A stretch of 15,964 nt of DNA, from assembly GCA_937950605.1 (NCBI GenBank), contig CALFDA010000033.1, positions 1-15,964 of the forward strand, written 5' to 3'. Positions 7,265-15,394 of this stretch are shown piece after piece. The notes below the pieces were generated by a model. It searched no databases, was not told the origin of the DNA, and saw nothing but the letters and a program-made list of their open reading frames with translations. This stretch comes from an uncultured PS1 clade bacterium (lineage in GTDB: Bacteria; Pseudomonadota; Gammaproteobacteria; PS1; Pseudothioglobaceae). The position numbers and the translations under genes were made by a program. Within the stretch, counting starts at the first letter, position 1, and every line of letters begins with the position of its first letter.

Positions 7265-8014
7265 TTAATGATTTTTTGTTTTTTTCTTTAGCGCACGCTT
7301 CTTACGCACATCAATCATAGTGATAATAACGCCTGATAAAGCATAAAAAAGAAAGAAAGTAAATAAAATTACACTTGGCCACCACATTACGACAACAATA
7401 ATCAATATAGCGATTAATAATAATTTAAAAGATGCTCTGCCTTTAAGATTAATTTCTTTAAAACTGTAATAACGAATATTGCTGACCATAAGCACACCAG
7501 CACCAACCAAGATAACCCAACTGATGATCGTCAAATATTGTTCATAGGGTGTAATACCGATAAATTCCTTAGCCCACACCAAGCCTGCAATCAATGCTGC
7601 CGCTGCTGGAGAAGGTAAACCTTGAAAATAGCACTTATCTTGAATGCCGATTTGGGTATTAAAACGCGCCAAACGTAGTGCGCCAGCAGCAATGTAAATA
7701 AAGGCACCCACCCAGCCAATTTTACCTATTTGCTCAAACTGCCAAAAATACATCAATAATGCTGGTGCAATACAAAATGAAAGCATGTCCGCCATCGAAT
7801 CATATTGTTCACCAAAAGTACTTTGCGTATTAGTAAGACGTGCAACACGCCCATCTAAACTATCCCACAACATTGCCACAAAAATAGCCATTGCAGATTC
7901 TAGATATTGACCTTTAATTGCCAAAATAATCGCAATGAAACCCGAAAACAATCCAAATGTTGTAAGAACATTGGGCAATAAATAAACCCCTTTCTTGGAT
8001 TTTTTTTCTGTCAT
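7265..8014 (-). CDS. pssA: CDP-diacylglycerol--serine O-phosphatidyltransferase
   Basis: This 249-aa inner-membrane enzyme makes phosphatidylserine, the precursor of phosphatidylethanolamine, from CDP-diacylglycerol and serine. The CDP-alcohol phosphotransferase signature D-x2-DG-x2-AR-x8-G-x3-D-x3-D is complete at residues 51-76 (D51, D54-G55, A58-R59, G68, D72, D76). Hydrophobic segments are seen at about 18-34, 38-52, 75-92, 95-112, 130-150, 155-178 and 195-230, and the tail is strongly basic. It is the small membrane-type (Bacillus-like PssA) enzyme, not the soluble phospholipase-D-type PssA of E. coli. The ATG has no clear Shine-Dalgarno. It lies between the ilvC terminator and the leuA leader, so it probably has its own promoter in the 8015-8116 gap, where no strong consensus is visible. 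Confidence 0.93.
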   Translation of the reverse strand: MTEKKSKKGVYLLPNVLTTFGLFSGFIAIILAIKGQYLESAMAIFVAMLWDSLDGRVARLTNTQSTFGEQYDSMADMLSFCIAPALLMYFWQFEQIGKIGWVGAFIYIAAGALRLARFNTQIGIQDKCYFQGLPSPAAAALIAGLVWAKEFIGITPYEQYLTIISWVILVGAGVLMVSNIRYYSFKEINLKGRASFKLLLIAILIIVVVMWWPSVILFTFFLFYALSGVIITMIDVRKKRALKKKTKNH

Positions 8015-8116
8015 ATGCTAATTACATGCCATTGGCTAATATGAAGCAAGATAAAACCTACTATCATTGGGAATTTTCACACTCATTCAACTCAAACTAG
8101 TGCCTTATTGGATTTT

Positions 8117-8148
8117 GCAAATAAAAACGCCTAACAGAGTTAGGCGTT
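8117..8148 (-). terminator. Rho-independent terminator after ilvC
   Basis: On the - strand a perfect 10-bp stem AACGCCTAAC/GTTAGGCGTT with a 3-nt loop (TCT) is followed directly by TTTTTATTT. It starts 10 bp after the ilvC stop codon and should end the ilvBHC transcript before pssA. On the + strand no T-run follows, so it is one-directional. Confidence 0.93.
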
Positions 8149-8158
8149 GATTACAATG

Positions 8159-9163
8159 TTAACTATTATGCTGATTAATAATTTTATTTTTCGTAATCCA
8201 AGGCATCATTAAGCGTAATGATTCACCCACCTGCTCAATTTGATGTTGGCGTTGGGTTTTGCGACGCTCAGGTAACTCACCTATGTTAGCCATAAACTCT
8301 TTAACAAAAGAACCATCTTGAATTTCGCTCAAAATCTTTTTCATCTCTGTCTTAGATGCATTACCAATTACACGCGGACCACGGGTTATATCGCCATACT
8401 CAGCCGTATTCGAGATGGAATAGCGCATATTTGCAATACCGCCTTCATACATCAAATCAACAATTAGTTTTAATTCATGTAGACACTCAAAATACGCCAT
8501 TTCTGGTTCATAGCCCGCTTCAACCAAGGTTTCAAATCCTGCTTGAACCAATGCTGTTGCGCCACCGCATAATACTGCCTGCTCACCAAATAAATCAGTT
8601 TCTGTTTCCTCTCTAAAGGTGGTTTCTAAAATACCTGTGCGACCGCCACCAATTGCTGATGCATAAGACAAAGCAACTTCCTTTGCGTTACCAGATACAT
8701 CGTGATAAACCGCAATCAAATCAGGAACACCACCACCTTTCACAAATTCTGAGCGCACAGTATGACCTGGCGCCTTAGGTGCAATCATAATGACATCAAG
8801 GTCTGCTCTTGGTTTAATAATTTCAAAATGAATATTCAAACCGTGTGCAAAAGCAAGCGTTGCGCCTTGTTTGAGGTTTGGTTCAATATTTTCTGTATAA
8901 ATCTTTGCTTGAATCTCATCAGGCACTAATATAGTTACCAAATCTGCCCATGCGCTTGCATCTTCAATTGATTTAACATCTAAACCAGAATCCATTGCTC
9001 TTGTCGCTGAAGCAGAACCCTTTCTAAGTCCAACGACTACATTTACGCCTGAGTCTTTTAAGTTATTTGCATGTGCATACCCTTGTGAGCCATAACCAAT
9101 AATAGCAACTTTTGTATTTTGAATGATGCCTAAATCTGCATCTTTATCGTAATGTATGTTCAT
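8159..9163 (-). CDS. ilvC: Ketol-acid reductoisomerase, class I (short form)
   Basis: IlvC isomerises and reduces acetolactate or acetohydroxybutyrate with NADPH, the second step of valine, leucine and isoleucine synthesis. The 334-aa length fits the short class I enzyme, unlike the ~490-aa form of E. coli. The Rossmann loop GYGSQG is at 23-28, with R47 and S50 placed to contact the NADPH phosphate. H107, K130, D190, E194, E226, E230 and S251 match the family's Mg and substrate residues (EETETDLFGEQAVLCGG around 185-201). A Shine-Dalgarno AGAGGA lies 5 nt before the ATG. It follows ilvH by 33 nt and is the last gene of the ilvBHC unit, closed by the strong terminator just downstream. Confidence 0.97.
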   Translation of the reverse strand: MNIHYDKDADLGIIQNTKVAIIGYGSQGYAHANNLKDSGVNVVVGLRKGSASATRAMDSGLDVKSIEDASAWADLVTILVPDEIQAKIYTENIEPNLKQGATLAFAHGLNIHFEIIKPRADLDVIMIAPKAPGHTVRSEFVKGGGVPDLIAVYHDVSGNAKEVALSYASAIGGGRTGILETTFREETETDLFGEQAVLCGGATALVQAGFETLVEAGYEPEMAYFECLHELKLIVDLMYEGGIANMRYSISNTAEYGDITRGPRVIGNASKTEMKKILSEIQDGSFVKEFMANIGELPERRKTQRQHQIEQVGESLRLMMPWITKNKIINQHNS

Positions 9164-9196
9164 TTTTTCCTCTTTATTACCAGTATTTTTGTTTAA

Positions 9197-9679
9197 TTAA
9201 TATTCTTTTTTCTGACAAACACCAGTTACACCTGTTCTAGAAATTTCCAAAATTTCAAATGTATCACATGCCATCAAAAAATCATTGATTCTCCGACTTT
9301 TTCCAGCTACTTCAACGATATAAGTATCTGCGCTGACACCAACTATCTTAGCACCATGAGCATCAATTATGCTATCTATTTCAATTTGAGAGTTTGGATT
9401 GTTATTAATTTTAATCAAAGCTAATTCACGCTCAACGTGTTTAGTTGCGGTTAAATTCGTAACTTTCACCACATCAATCAGTTTATCTAACTGTTTAATA
9501 ATTTGTTCAATAATCGTGTTATCACCAATACTAACAATGGTCATGCGCGATAAAGTTTTGTCATTAGTTGGTGCAACTGTTAATGATTCGATGTTAAAGC
9601 CTCGCGCAGAAAACAAGCCTGCTACTCTTGACAATGCGCCAGATTCGTTTTCTAGTTGTAATGAAATAATATGCCTCAC
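9197..9679 (-). CDS. ilvH: Acetolactate synthase small (regulatory) subunit
   Basis: This 160-aa subunit activates the catalytic subunit and gives it valine feedback sensitivity. The N-terminal ACT domain is clear (RHIISLQLENESGALSRVAG, then FSARGFNIESLTVAPTND, residues 2-42), followed by the C-terminal ALS_ss_C domain (EIDSIIDAHGAKIVGVSADTY and DFLMACDTFEILEISRTG). The start codon is GTG at 9679; it places the canonical RHIIS opening at residue 2, and no ATG fits. AAGGG about 8 nt upstream may serve as ribosome site. It begins 15 nt after the ilvB stop, consistent with co-transcription and complex formation with IlvB. Confidence 0.96.
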   Translation of the reverse strand: MRHIISLQLENESGALSRVAGLFSARGFNIESLTVAPTNDKTLSRMTIVSIGDNTIIEQIIKQLDKLIDVVKVTNLTATKHVERELALIKINNNPNSQIEIDSIIDAHGAKIVGVSADTYIVEVAGKSRRINDFLMACDTFEILEISRTGVTGVCQKKEY

Positions 9680-9694
9680 AAGATAGCCCTTATC

Positions 9695-11428
9695 CTACAC
9701 CAAATTCAATCCTTTATCGTTTTTTGTTTTCATCTTATCGCGACCTGCCAATAACATCTCGTGATGTCCTGCACCTGATGGAATCATTGGAAATACATTT
9801 TCACTTGGATCAATCAAAATATCAACAAACACAGTGCAATCTTTTTGTTTAAAAGCCTCAAGCAATGCTGGTTTTAAATTTTCTTGCTTGTCAACCTTGA
9901 TGCCCATATGTCCATAACTCTCAGCCAACTTAACAAAGTCTGGCAAAGCGTCCATATAAGACATTGCATAACGTTTTTCATAAAAGAACTCTTGCCATTG
10001 TCTAACCATGCCCAAATAGCCATTATTAAGATTAATAATTTTAACAGGCGTATGGTATTGCAACATGGTTGAAAGCTCTTGTAGCATCATTTGGATACTG
10101 CCTTCACCAGTAACACAAACTACATCTGAAGCAGGATCAGCCAATTTTGCGCCCATTGCCGCTGGCAACCCAAAACCCATTGTTCCTAAACCCCCAGAAT
10201 TAATCCAGCGACGCGGCTCATCAAATGGATAGTATTGTGCCGCCCACATTTGATGTTGCCCAACATCGCTAGTAACAATCGCCTCGCCCTGGGTCACTTC
10301 GTATAAGGTCTGGATAACACTTTGTGGCTTAATAACACCAGCTTTGGTTTGATAAGACAATGAATCAACCGCACGCCATTTTTCAATTTGTTGCCACCAT
10401 GGTTTAATGTTAGGCAATTCTTGATCTTTTAGAGCTTGTGTGATTGCACTTAAAGCATCGTTAACCTGCCCAATAACCGCCACATCAACGCCAATTATTT
10501 TGCCCACCGAAGATGGGTCAATATCAATATGAATGATTTTTGCATAAGGGCAAAACTTATCTAAATCGCCCGTAATTCTATCATCAAAACGCGCGCCTAT
10601 AGCAATAATACAATCTGAGTAATGCATTGCCATATTAGCCTCATAACTACCATGCATGCCCAGCATGCCCAAAGATTGTCTATCAGTTGCAGGATAAGCC
10701 CCTAAACCCATTAAAGTCTGCGTAATAGGAAAATTAGTGCGACGTGTAAATGTGCGTAACGCCTCGCTAGCGTTGCCAATTACACTACCCCCGCCAGAAT
10801 AAATAATTGGTTTTTTGGCTTGTTTAATTAATGCTTGCGCCTTATCTATTTGAGCAGTGTCAATAGTTATTTCACCTTGGTATGAGCGCATATTGATTGA
10901 TTTGGGGTAACCCTCAAACTCACAAACAGCAATTGTTGCATCTTTGGTAATATCAATTAGCACTGGAGCTGGTCGTCCTGTTGTTGCAATGTGAAATGCC
11001 TTTTTCACAATATTCGACAAGTCGTTAACATCTTTTACCAAAAAGTTATGTTTAACGCACGAGCGTGTAATGCCAACTGCATCAACCTCTTGAAAAGCAT
11101 CGTTACCAATTACCGCAGAAGAAACTTGACCCGAAATAACCACCATTGGAATAGAATCCATATAAGCAGTGGCGATACCAGTTACTGCATTAGTTAATCC
11201 TGGACCAGAAGTTACCAATGCCACACCACATTTTCCGCTAACACGCGCATAACCATCTGCGCCATGCACAGCTCCTTGTTCGTGGCGAACTAAAACATGA
11301 ATAATGTCATCACAGGCATCAAGTGCATCATAGATATGTAACACAGCACCACCTGGGTATCCGAAAATGTGGCTTACATTTTCACTCTTAAGACAATTAA
11401 CCAGTATTTGAGCACCGTTTAACTTCAT
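9695..11428 (-). CDS. ilvB: Acetolactate synthase large (catalytic) subunit
   Basis: The 577-aa thiamin-diphosphate enzyme condenses two pyruvates to acetolactate, or pyruvate with 2-oxobutyrate to acetohydroxybutyrate, and needs ThDP, Mg and FAD. The N-terminal Pyr domain has GYPGGAVLHIYDAL and the catalytic glutamate E50 in RHEQGAVHGADGYAR, then SGPGLTNAVTGIATAYMDSIP. The central FAD domain is about 190-340. The C-terminal PP domain holds the ThDP/Mg motif GEGSIQM...NLNNGYLGM. The usual GDG is GEG here, a variant I recall in other gammaproteobacterial IlvI enzymes, so it is not a defect. It is first of the ilvBHC unit. The 60-bp gap to lpxC has TATAAT (11467-11472, - strand) as a possible -10 without a convincing -35, so it may also be read through from ftsA-lpxC. 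It could equally be named ilvI. Confidence 0.97.
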   Translation of the reverse strand: MKLNGAQILVNCLKSENVSHIFGYPGGAVLHIYDALDACDDIIHVLVRHEQGAVHGADGYARVSGKCGVALVTSGPGLTNAVTGIATAYMDSIPMVVISGQVSSAVIGNDAFQEVDAVGITRSCVKHNFLVKDVNDLSNIVKKAFHIATTGRPAPVLIDITKDATIAVCEFEGYPKSINMRSYQGEITIDTAQIDKAQALIKQAKKPIIYSGGGSVIGNASEALRTFTRRTNFPITQTLMGLGAYPATDRQSLGMLGMHGSYEANMAMHYSDCIIAIGARFDDRITGDLDKFCPYAKIIHIDIDPSSVGKIIGVDVAVIGQVNDALSAITQALKDQELPNIKPWWQQIEKWRAVDSLSYQTKAGVIKPQSVIQTLYEVTQGEAIVTSDVGQHQMWAAQYYPFDEPRRWINSGGLGTMGFGLPAAMGAKLADPASDVVCVTGEGSIQMMLQELSTMLQYHTPVKIINLNNGYLGMVRQWQEFFYEKRYAMSYMDALPDFVKLAESYGHMGIKVDKQENLKPALLEAFKQKDCTVFVDILIDPSENVFPMIPSGAGHHEMLLAGRDKMKTKNDKGLNLV

Positions 11429-11488
11429 TGTATCTACTCAAGGTTTATGGTGAAAAAAACCATCAAATTATACCGAAGGCAATCGCTG

Positions 11489-12400
11489 TTATAAGGAATT
11501 TTGCCAATCTTCTGAATAGAATTGAATAGGGGAATTGTCGCGCTCAAATGTCTTAATTTCCCAAGTATCTGGCTGTGAAAGAATACTAGACAACAATTGG
11601 TCATTTAACAAGTGACCAGTTTTATACCCCTCATAACTACCAATTAAGTTAGCCCCTAATAAATATAAATCGCCAACAACATCTAAAATTTTGTGTTTGA
11701 CGAATTCATTGTCATAACGCATGCCATCTTCGTTCAGCACATCGTCATCACTAAGCGCAATCGCATTGTCCATGCTCGCACCTAGTGCTAAATTTTTCTC
11801 TCGCATATATTCTACATCACGTATATAACCAAAAGTTCTAGCTCTGGATATTTCCTTAAGATAGGACTTTTGTGCAAAGTCAATGCTAAGACTTTGCCCG
11901 CTTTCTTTAACTTTTTTGTGATTAAAATCAATCTCTAGTGTTACCCTAAACCCCTCATGTGGTGCTATTTGCGCCCAAGAATCATTGTTTTCTACGCGTA
12001 CCTTGTCTTTAATTACAAAAAATTTTTTATGCACATCTTGCTCCTTAATGCCTGCTGATTGCACTAAGAAAATAAAAGGCGCCGATGAGCCGTCCATAAT
12101 TGGCACTTCAAATGAGTCTAGCTCTACTAATATATTGTCAATGCCTAATGCCGAAAATGCACTCATCAAATGCTCAATAGTTGAAACCTTAACACCATCA
12201 TTCTCGATACTAGTTGACAAAACAACTTCATTTACAAAGGCATTATGTGCTCGAACTAGTTTGCCACCTACATCCATGCGTTTAAACACCACGCCATAAT
12301 CAATATCCGCAGGAATTAGTGTCATGTTAATCATAGCACCACTATGAATACCAATACCACGTGCTTTAACAGATTTTTTGATGGTTCTTTGTTTAATCAT
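11489..12400 (-). CDS. lpxC: UDP-3-O-acyl-N-acetylglucosamine deacetylase
   Basis: LpxC is the zinc amidase that performs the committed step of lipid A synthesis in the cytoplasm. The 303-aa protein has the N-terminal GIGIHSG signature (15-21). Zinc ligands H77 (in EHLMSAF), H236 and D240 (KHKILDVVGD) and the general base/acid pair E76 and H263 (GHLLNDQL) all align with E. coli E78/H79/H238/D242/H265 with a constant offset of two. All catalytic residues are present, so an outer membrane with lipid A is expected. Its ATG overlaps the ftsA stop codon by 4 nt (ATGA), implying coupled translation with ftsA. In most gammaproteobacteria ftsZ lies between these two genes; here it is absent. Confidence 0.96.
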   Translation of the reverse strand: MIKQRTIKKSVKARGIGIHSGAMINMTLIPADIDYGVVFKRMDVGGKLVRAHNAFVNEVVLSTSIENDGVKVSTIEHLMSAFSALGIDNILVELDSFEVPIMDGSSAPFIFLVQSAGIKEQDVHKKFFVIKDKVRVENNDSWAQIAPHEGFRVTLEIDFNHKKVKESGQSLSIDFAQKSYLKEISRARTFGYIRDVEYMREKNLALGASMDNAIALSDDDVLNEDGMRYDNEFVKHKILDVVGDLYLLGANLIGSYEGYKTGHLLNDQLLSSILSQPDTWEIKTFERDNSPIQFYSEDWQNSL

Positions 12401-13617
12401 AAAAATTTAAACCTCTTCTTGCTAATACCTATTTTATCCAAAAAACTATTTTTACTCGCTGATTGTTGCGCAGATTCAGGCTCGTTAAGACCAAATAATA
12501 ATAAGCCTAAAACACAAGCATATTCTGGTTGTAGCCACTCACGCTTTGCGCTAATAAGATCGGTATTAACACACCCTATCTTAACCCTTTTTTTGTAAAG
12601 ATTATGCATTAAACGATTGCAGTCTTTCATCTTAGCACCACCACCCACTAAAACAAAGCCCGAAAGCGACCGATACAAATTTTCATCGTTGAGTTTTTTT
12701 CTAATTAACTTAAACAATTTTGAATAAGTATCTTGAATCACTTCAGCAAGCGATTCTTGCGATAGATAACAATAATTTGAATCATCTATTTGTTGAAATT
12801 GAATTAATCTATCATAGCCTAATTTGATTTGTGCTTGTCCGTGCTGTATTTTTAAACGCTCTGCCTCTTGAAAAGAGGTATTAAAGGCTTCGGCAATATC
12901 TTGCGTTACTTGTCTTGCGCCAAAATCAATAACACTGCTATAAACAATACCACCCTTTTTAAATACTGATAAATCAACTATATCTGAACCAATATCAACC
13001 AAACAAACATCTTTGTCTTTCTCGTCCTGATTCAAACAAGATTCTCCACTAGCCATTGAATTTGGCACGATATTAGACAAACCCAAATCACTTTGGTGAA
13101 TGCTGTTTTCAAGTGCCTCTACGTGATGGTTAGAAGCAGCAACAATATGCATACTAACGCCTAAATTGTCCGCTTTTTTGCCAATGGGCTGAAGAATCGG
13201 TTCGGGATTTGCATCTAAGTTGTAATGATGGGTAATGTGATTAATGATTTGATGACTTGGCGGTATTTTGACCATTGATTCGACAATCTTAACAACCGTA
13301 TCCACTTCTGATTGTTTAATTCTTTCAGAAGATACATGTATATGAGCACCCTGATTAAGCGTCTTGATGCTTGGGTCAGAAATATTGACACTAACATTTT
13401 CAAAATTTGTGTCATAATCTTTAACAATTTTTCGCTTAATGTCTTGAATGACTTGTGTTACTTTTTTAGTATTTGTTATAACACCCTGTCTAACTCCAGC
13501 AGAACCAGCCTTTCCATAAGCAAAAACTTCCACTCTGCCATTCTTTACCTCCGCAAGCAAAATAACAATCTTGCTACTACCAATATCAATACTTGCGATA
13601 AAATCTCCCGCAACCAT
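12397..13617 (-). CDS. ftsA: Cell division protein FtsA (divergent ATP site)
   Basis: FtsA is the actin-like protein that anchors FtsZ filaments to the membrane and recruits later divisome proteins. The 406-aa length is close to normal (~420). The phosphate-1 loop SIDIGSSKI (9-17), the VITNTKKV segment after the first strand-helix unit, the 1C domain (about 85-165) and the adenosine motif GFVLVGGGAKM (320-330) are in place. The phosphate-2 loop, usually DIGGGTxD, reads DIGSDIVD (208-215): two glycines and the threonine are lost. A basic, aromatic C-terminal helix (SFLDKIGISKKRFKFL) could still be the membrane-targeting amphipathic helix. No ftsQ lies upstream; the gene borders an att-like region and element remnants. 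ftsZ is missing downstream. The frame is fully open, so the protein is presumably kept in use. Another actin-like fold protein is a remote alternative. Confidence 0.88.
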   Translation of the reverse strand: MVAGDFIASIDIGSSKIVILLAEVKNGRVEVFAYGKAGSAGVRQGVITNTKKVTQVIQDIKRKIVKDYDTNFENVSVNISDPSIKTLNQGAHIHVSSERIKQSEVDTVVKIVESMVKIPPSHQIINHITHHYNLDANPEPILQPIGKKADNLGVSMHIVAASNHHVEALENSIHQSDLGLSNIVPNSMASGESCLNQDEKDKDVCLVDIGSDIVDLSVFKKGGIVYSSVIDFGARQVTQDIAEAFNTSFQEAERLKIQHGQAQIKLGYDRLIQFQQIDDSNYCYLSQESLAEVIQDTYSKLFKLIRKKLNDENLYRSLSGFVLVGGGAKMKDCNRLMHNLYKKRVKIGCVNTDLISAKREWLQPEYACVLGLLLFGLNEPESAQQSASKNSFLDKIGISKKRFKFL

Positions 13618-13744
13618 ACCTTTTTACTTTGAAAATTCTAACTACTGATACAAATATTTGAGTTCAATCACTTTGCTATTTAATATATAGGATATGGTTA
13701 AACTTTTTTGCCTGCGTAACTTATTATTGCTAAAGCGTCAATAA

Positions 13745-13770
13745 TGGTGGAGGGATAGGGATTTGAAACC
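13745..13770 (-). other. tRNA-like 3'-end fragment (T-arm plus acceptor-CCA), probable attachment-site remnant
   Basis: On the - strand this 26-nt stretch reads as a T-loop TTCAAAT followed by CCCTA, then TCCCTCC and ACCA, i.e. the 3' T-arm strand, 3' acceptor strand, discriminator A and CCA of a tRNA. The closing T-stem pair (position 53 against 61) is T-C instead of G-C, and the 5' two-thirds of a tRNA cannot be found upstream, so this is not a gene. The acceptor strand would match a tRNA starting GGAGGGA, as some tRNA-Tyr or tRNA-Ser genes do. Integrases of phages and conjugative elements use exactly such 3' ends, and conjugation gene remnants lie next to it. Confidence 0.5.
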
Positions 13771-13776
13771 AATTAA

Positions 13777-13856
13777 AGCAACAAACTAAAACGAACCAGT
13801 CCACCAAACCGCAATAATACAGGGATTTTACATTTTTATTATTTTAGTTTGTTGCT
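13777..13856. repeat. 15-bp perfect inverted repeat with 50-bp spacer
   Basis: AGCAACAAACTAAAA (13777-13791) and TTTTAGTTTGTTGCT (13842-13856) are exact reverse complements. The spacer has no ORF. No T-run follows on either strand in terminator fashion. Lying beside the tRNA-like fragment, it may be part of an element end or recombinase binding region. Confidence 0.6.
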
Positions 13857-13893
13857 ATTTATTGATCTATGTGGTTAGAATGTGGTTAAACTT

Positions 13894-15187
13894 TCAATCA
13901 ACAAAAAATAAATCTACAACAATAATGTCTTTTTTATATTGCAACAGTCCTAACCTAACAATCATTCGCAATACAGACAGCACTCCATCAACGGACGCGG
14001 TGTGAGTAATGGCAATAGCAACACCCCAAGTGGTGAGCCATAAAATTGAGCCGAGCATAAATTTAGTAGACTCGCGAAACACAGAGGTGACTAAAAATAG
14101 CGAGAGTAGTGGAAACAAGCCTAGAATAATTGCACTCATAACTGCTTTTAAATGTGGTTATAAATCATTAGCTGCATGAAACGCACCTATATCTTGTAGG
14201 GCTAGAGTTGGGCTTCTTGTGCATCAGTGGTTAAGGCGTTGAGAATGCTTTTGCAGATAAATACCTCTCTAACATAACTATTAGCATCAACCATGCTGCC
14301 TTCATGTAGAGTGTAGAATTGCTCAATTAGAGCTTTGCATGCTTGCAGTTCTGAGGGCTGATTAAGATTAAAGTTATTGCTTTTACAAATTGAGCGGGTA
14401 ATATCCTCCATTGCCCCAGTTGTAAGTGTTGTCGATAAAACATGGTCCCAAGCATTAGAGCAACTCATATTAGTTTTGGTTTTATTGCCGTTATAGAGAT
14501 TTACCCACACCGCAGGATTTTTGTATTTTTGCAATTCGGCAAATAAACTTGTGGTTTGGCTTTTGAGAATCTTTGCCGAGGTGTTAGTGCTAGGAATACC
14601 CTCAGCCAAGGTTTAGCATGCTGCGTAGTATGCTTTGACATCTGCTGTTAGGTAGTAGAGTTGATTATGTGAGGTTTTATAAATGCTATCCATGAGCAGT
14701 TTAAAGTTGATACCTCCTGCGGTTTTATCATATGGATAGGCACTGGCGGTTGTGGTAATATCAACCATAGTTTGTTAAACGCTCCAGCAATAAGGATAAT
14801 GCCATCAGGCACTGCAACACTCTGGGTGCTATTGGTAGTTGGATCATAAATGTGTATGGTGCCTATAGGGATAATAGTTGCAGTGAAGATGGTGGTGCCG
14901 AGAGCCACAGTTTTAAGCCATGCAAAAGGGGTAACCCTCACCCATAATTGGTTGCATTATCGAGTTGTTAGTTGCTATGATAATTGCACCTAAGCCTGCT
15001 GCCACACTAAACATAACAACTAGGCGATGTCACTATAAATGAGTGCTAAGCGTGAGAAGCTGTCCGCAATCTCTTGGAAGCCTCCATAGGTGTAGAACTC
15101 CATCTCTAGTGCTAAGGCTCTAGGTGCGATTAAAGATGCTAATAGATAGCTGCAATAGCTGGTGAGCTTAAAAAACCATTTATGCTA
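13894..15187 (-). pseudogene. traG: Remnant of conjugative transfer protein TraG (N-terminal membrane/periplasmic part)
   Basis: Pieces in three frames on the - strand together follow the order of F-type TraG, a mating-pair stabilisation and entry-exclusion protein of the inner membrane. From ~15184: signal-like SYLLASLIAPRALA then EFYTYGGFQEIADSFSRLAL to a stop at 15022. Next comes VMFSVAAGLGAIIIATNNS, then (from 14941) TPFAWLKTV and GTIHIYDPTTNSTQSVAVPDGI, matching the V-I-D...NVP.G region of F TraG. From 14768 another frame reads MVDITTTASAYPYDKTAGG, interrupted by an in-frame TAA at 14613-14615 and continuing as LAEGIPSTNT...CSNAWDHVLSTTLTTG and REVFICKSILNALTTDAQ to 14202. After a further stop, SAIILGLFPLLSLFLV and LGSILWLTTWGVAIAITHTAS (from 14139) match the TraG hydrophobic pair. 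At least three frame changes and two internal stops show decay. The C-terminal half is missing, cut off at the att-like region. Confidence 0.72.
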
Positions 15188-15394
15188 CCTTGGTGTTATG
15201 GTGCAATAGTTAGTTGGTTTTGTTCATGCTAAGTTGCTTATTGCTTTTCACAAAAAACAGGTTATTTCTTGAGTTGTGTTTTCATAAAAGGTAGTTTATT
15301 TTTAGTTATGCTTGCATAGGACTTAAACATTTGTTGTGTTATTCTTTGCATTAACTTTTTGCATAAAAACTCGATAATGTTGTGAATAACAACT
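15185..15394. other. 210-bp spacer between traH and traG remnants
   Basis: No recognisable gene. The only small open frame on the - strand is about 29 codons and shows no motif. In F-like operons traH and traG are adjacent, so this stretch probably holds the decayed end of traH and start of traG. Confidence 0.4.

Larger units (their letters stand above)
13695..13894. repeat. 12-bp direct repeats flanking the att-like region
   Basis: TGGTTAAACTTT occurs exactly at 13695-13706 and again at 13883-13894, 188 bp apart, on either side of the tRNA-like fragment and the inverted repeat. The second copy is also part of a tandem 11-nt repeat (ATGTGGTTAGA 13869-13879, ATGTGGTTAAA 13880-13890); a related ATGTGGTTATA is at 14152-14162. 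Such short direct repeats could be recombinase arm sites or an integration scar; in AT-rich DNA chance is also possible. Confidence 0.4.

Noticed and set aside
9197..9679. GTG start of ilvH as sign of a truncated gene
   Set aside because: The GTG sits exactly where the family's conserved RHIIS opening begins; it is a normal alternative start.
9695..11428. GEG instead of GDG in the thiamin-diphosphate motif of IlvB
   Set aside because: I recall the same GEGSIQM in other gammaproteobacterial acetolactate synthases, and Glu can replace Asp as Mg ligand; not a defect.
13745..13830. Complete tRNA gene on the - strand
   Set aside because: Only the T-arm/acceptor 3' end is tRNA-like; no D-arm or anticodon arm can be found in the required distance, and one T-stem pair is broken.
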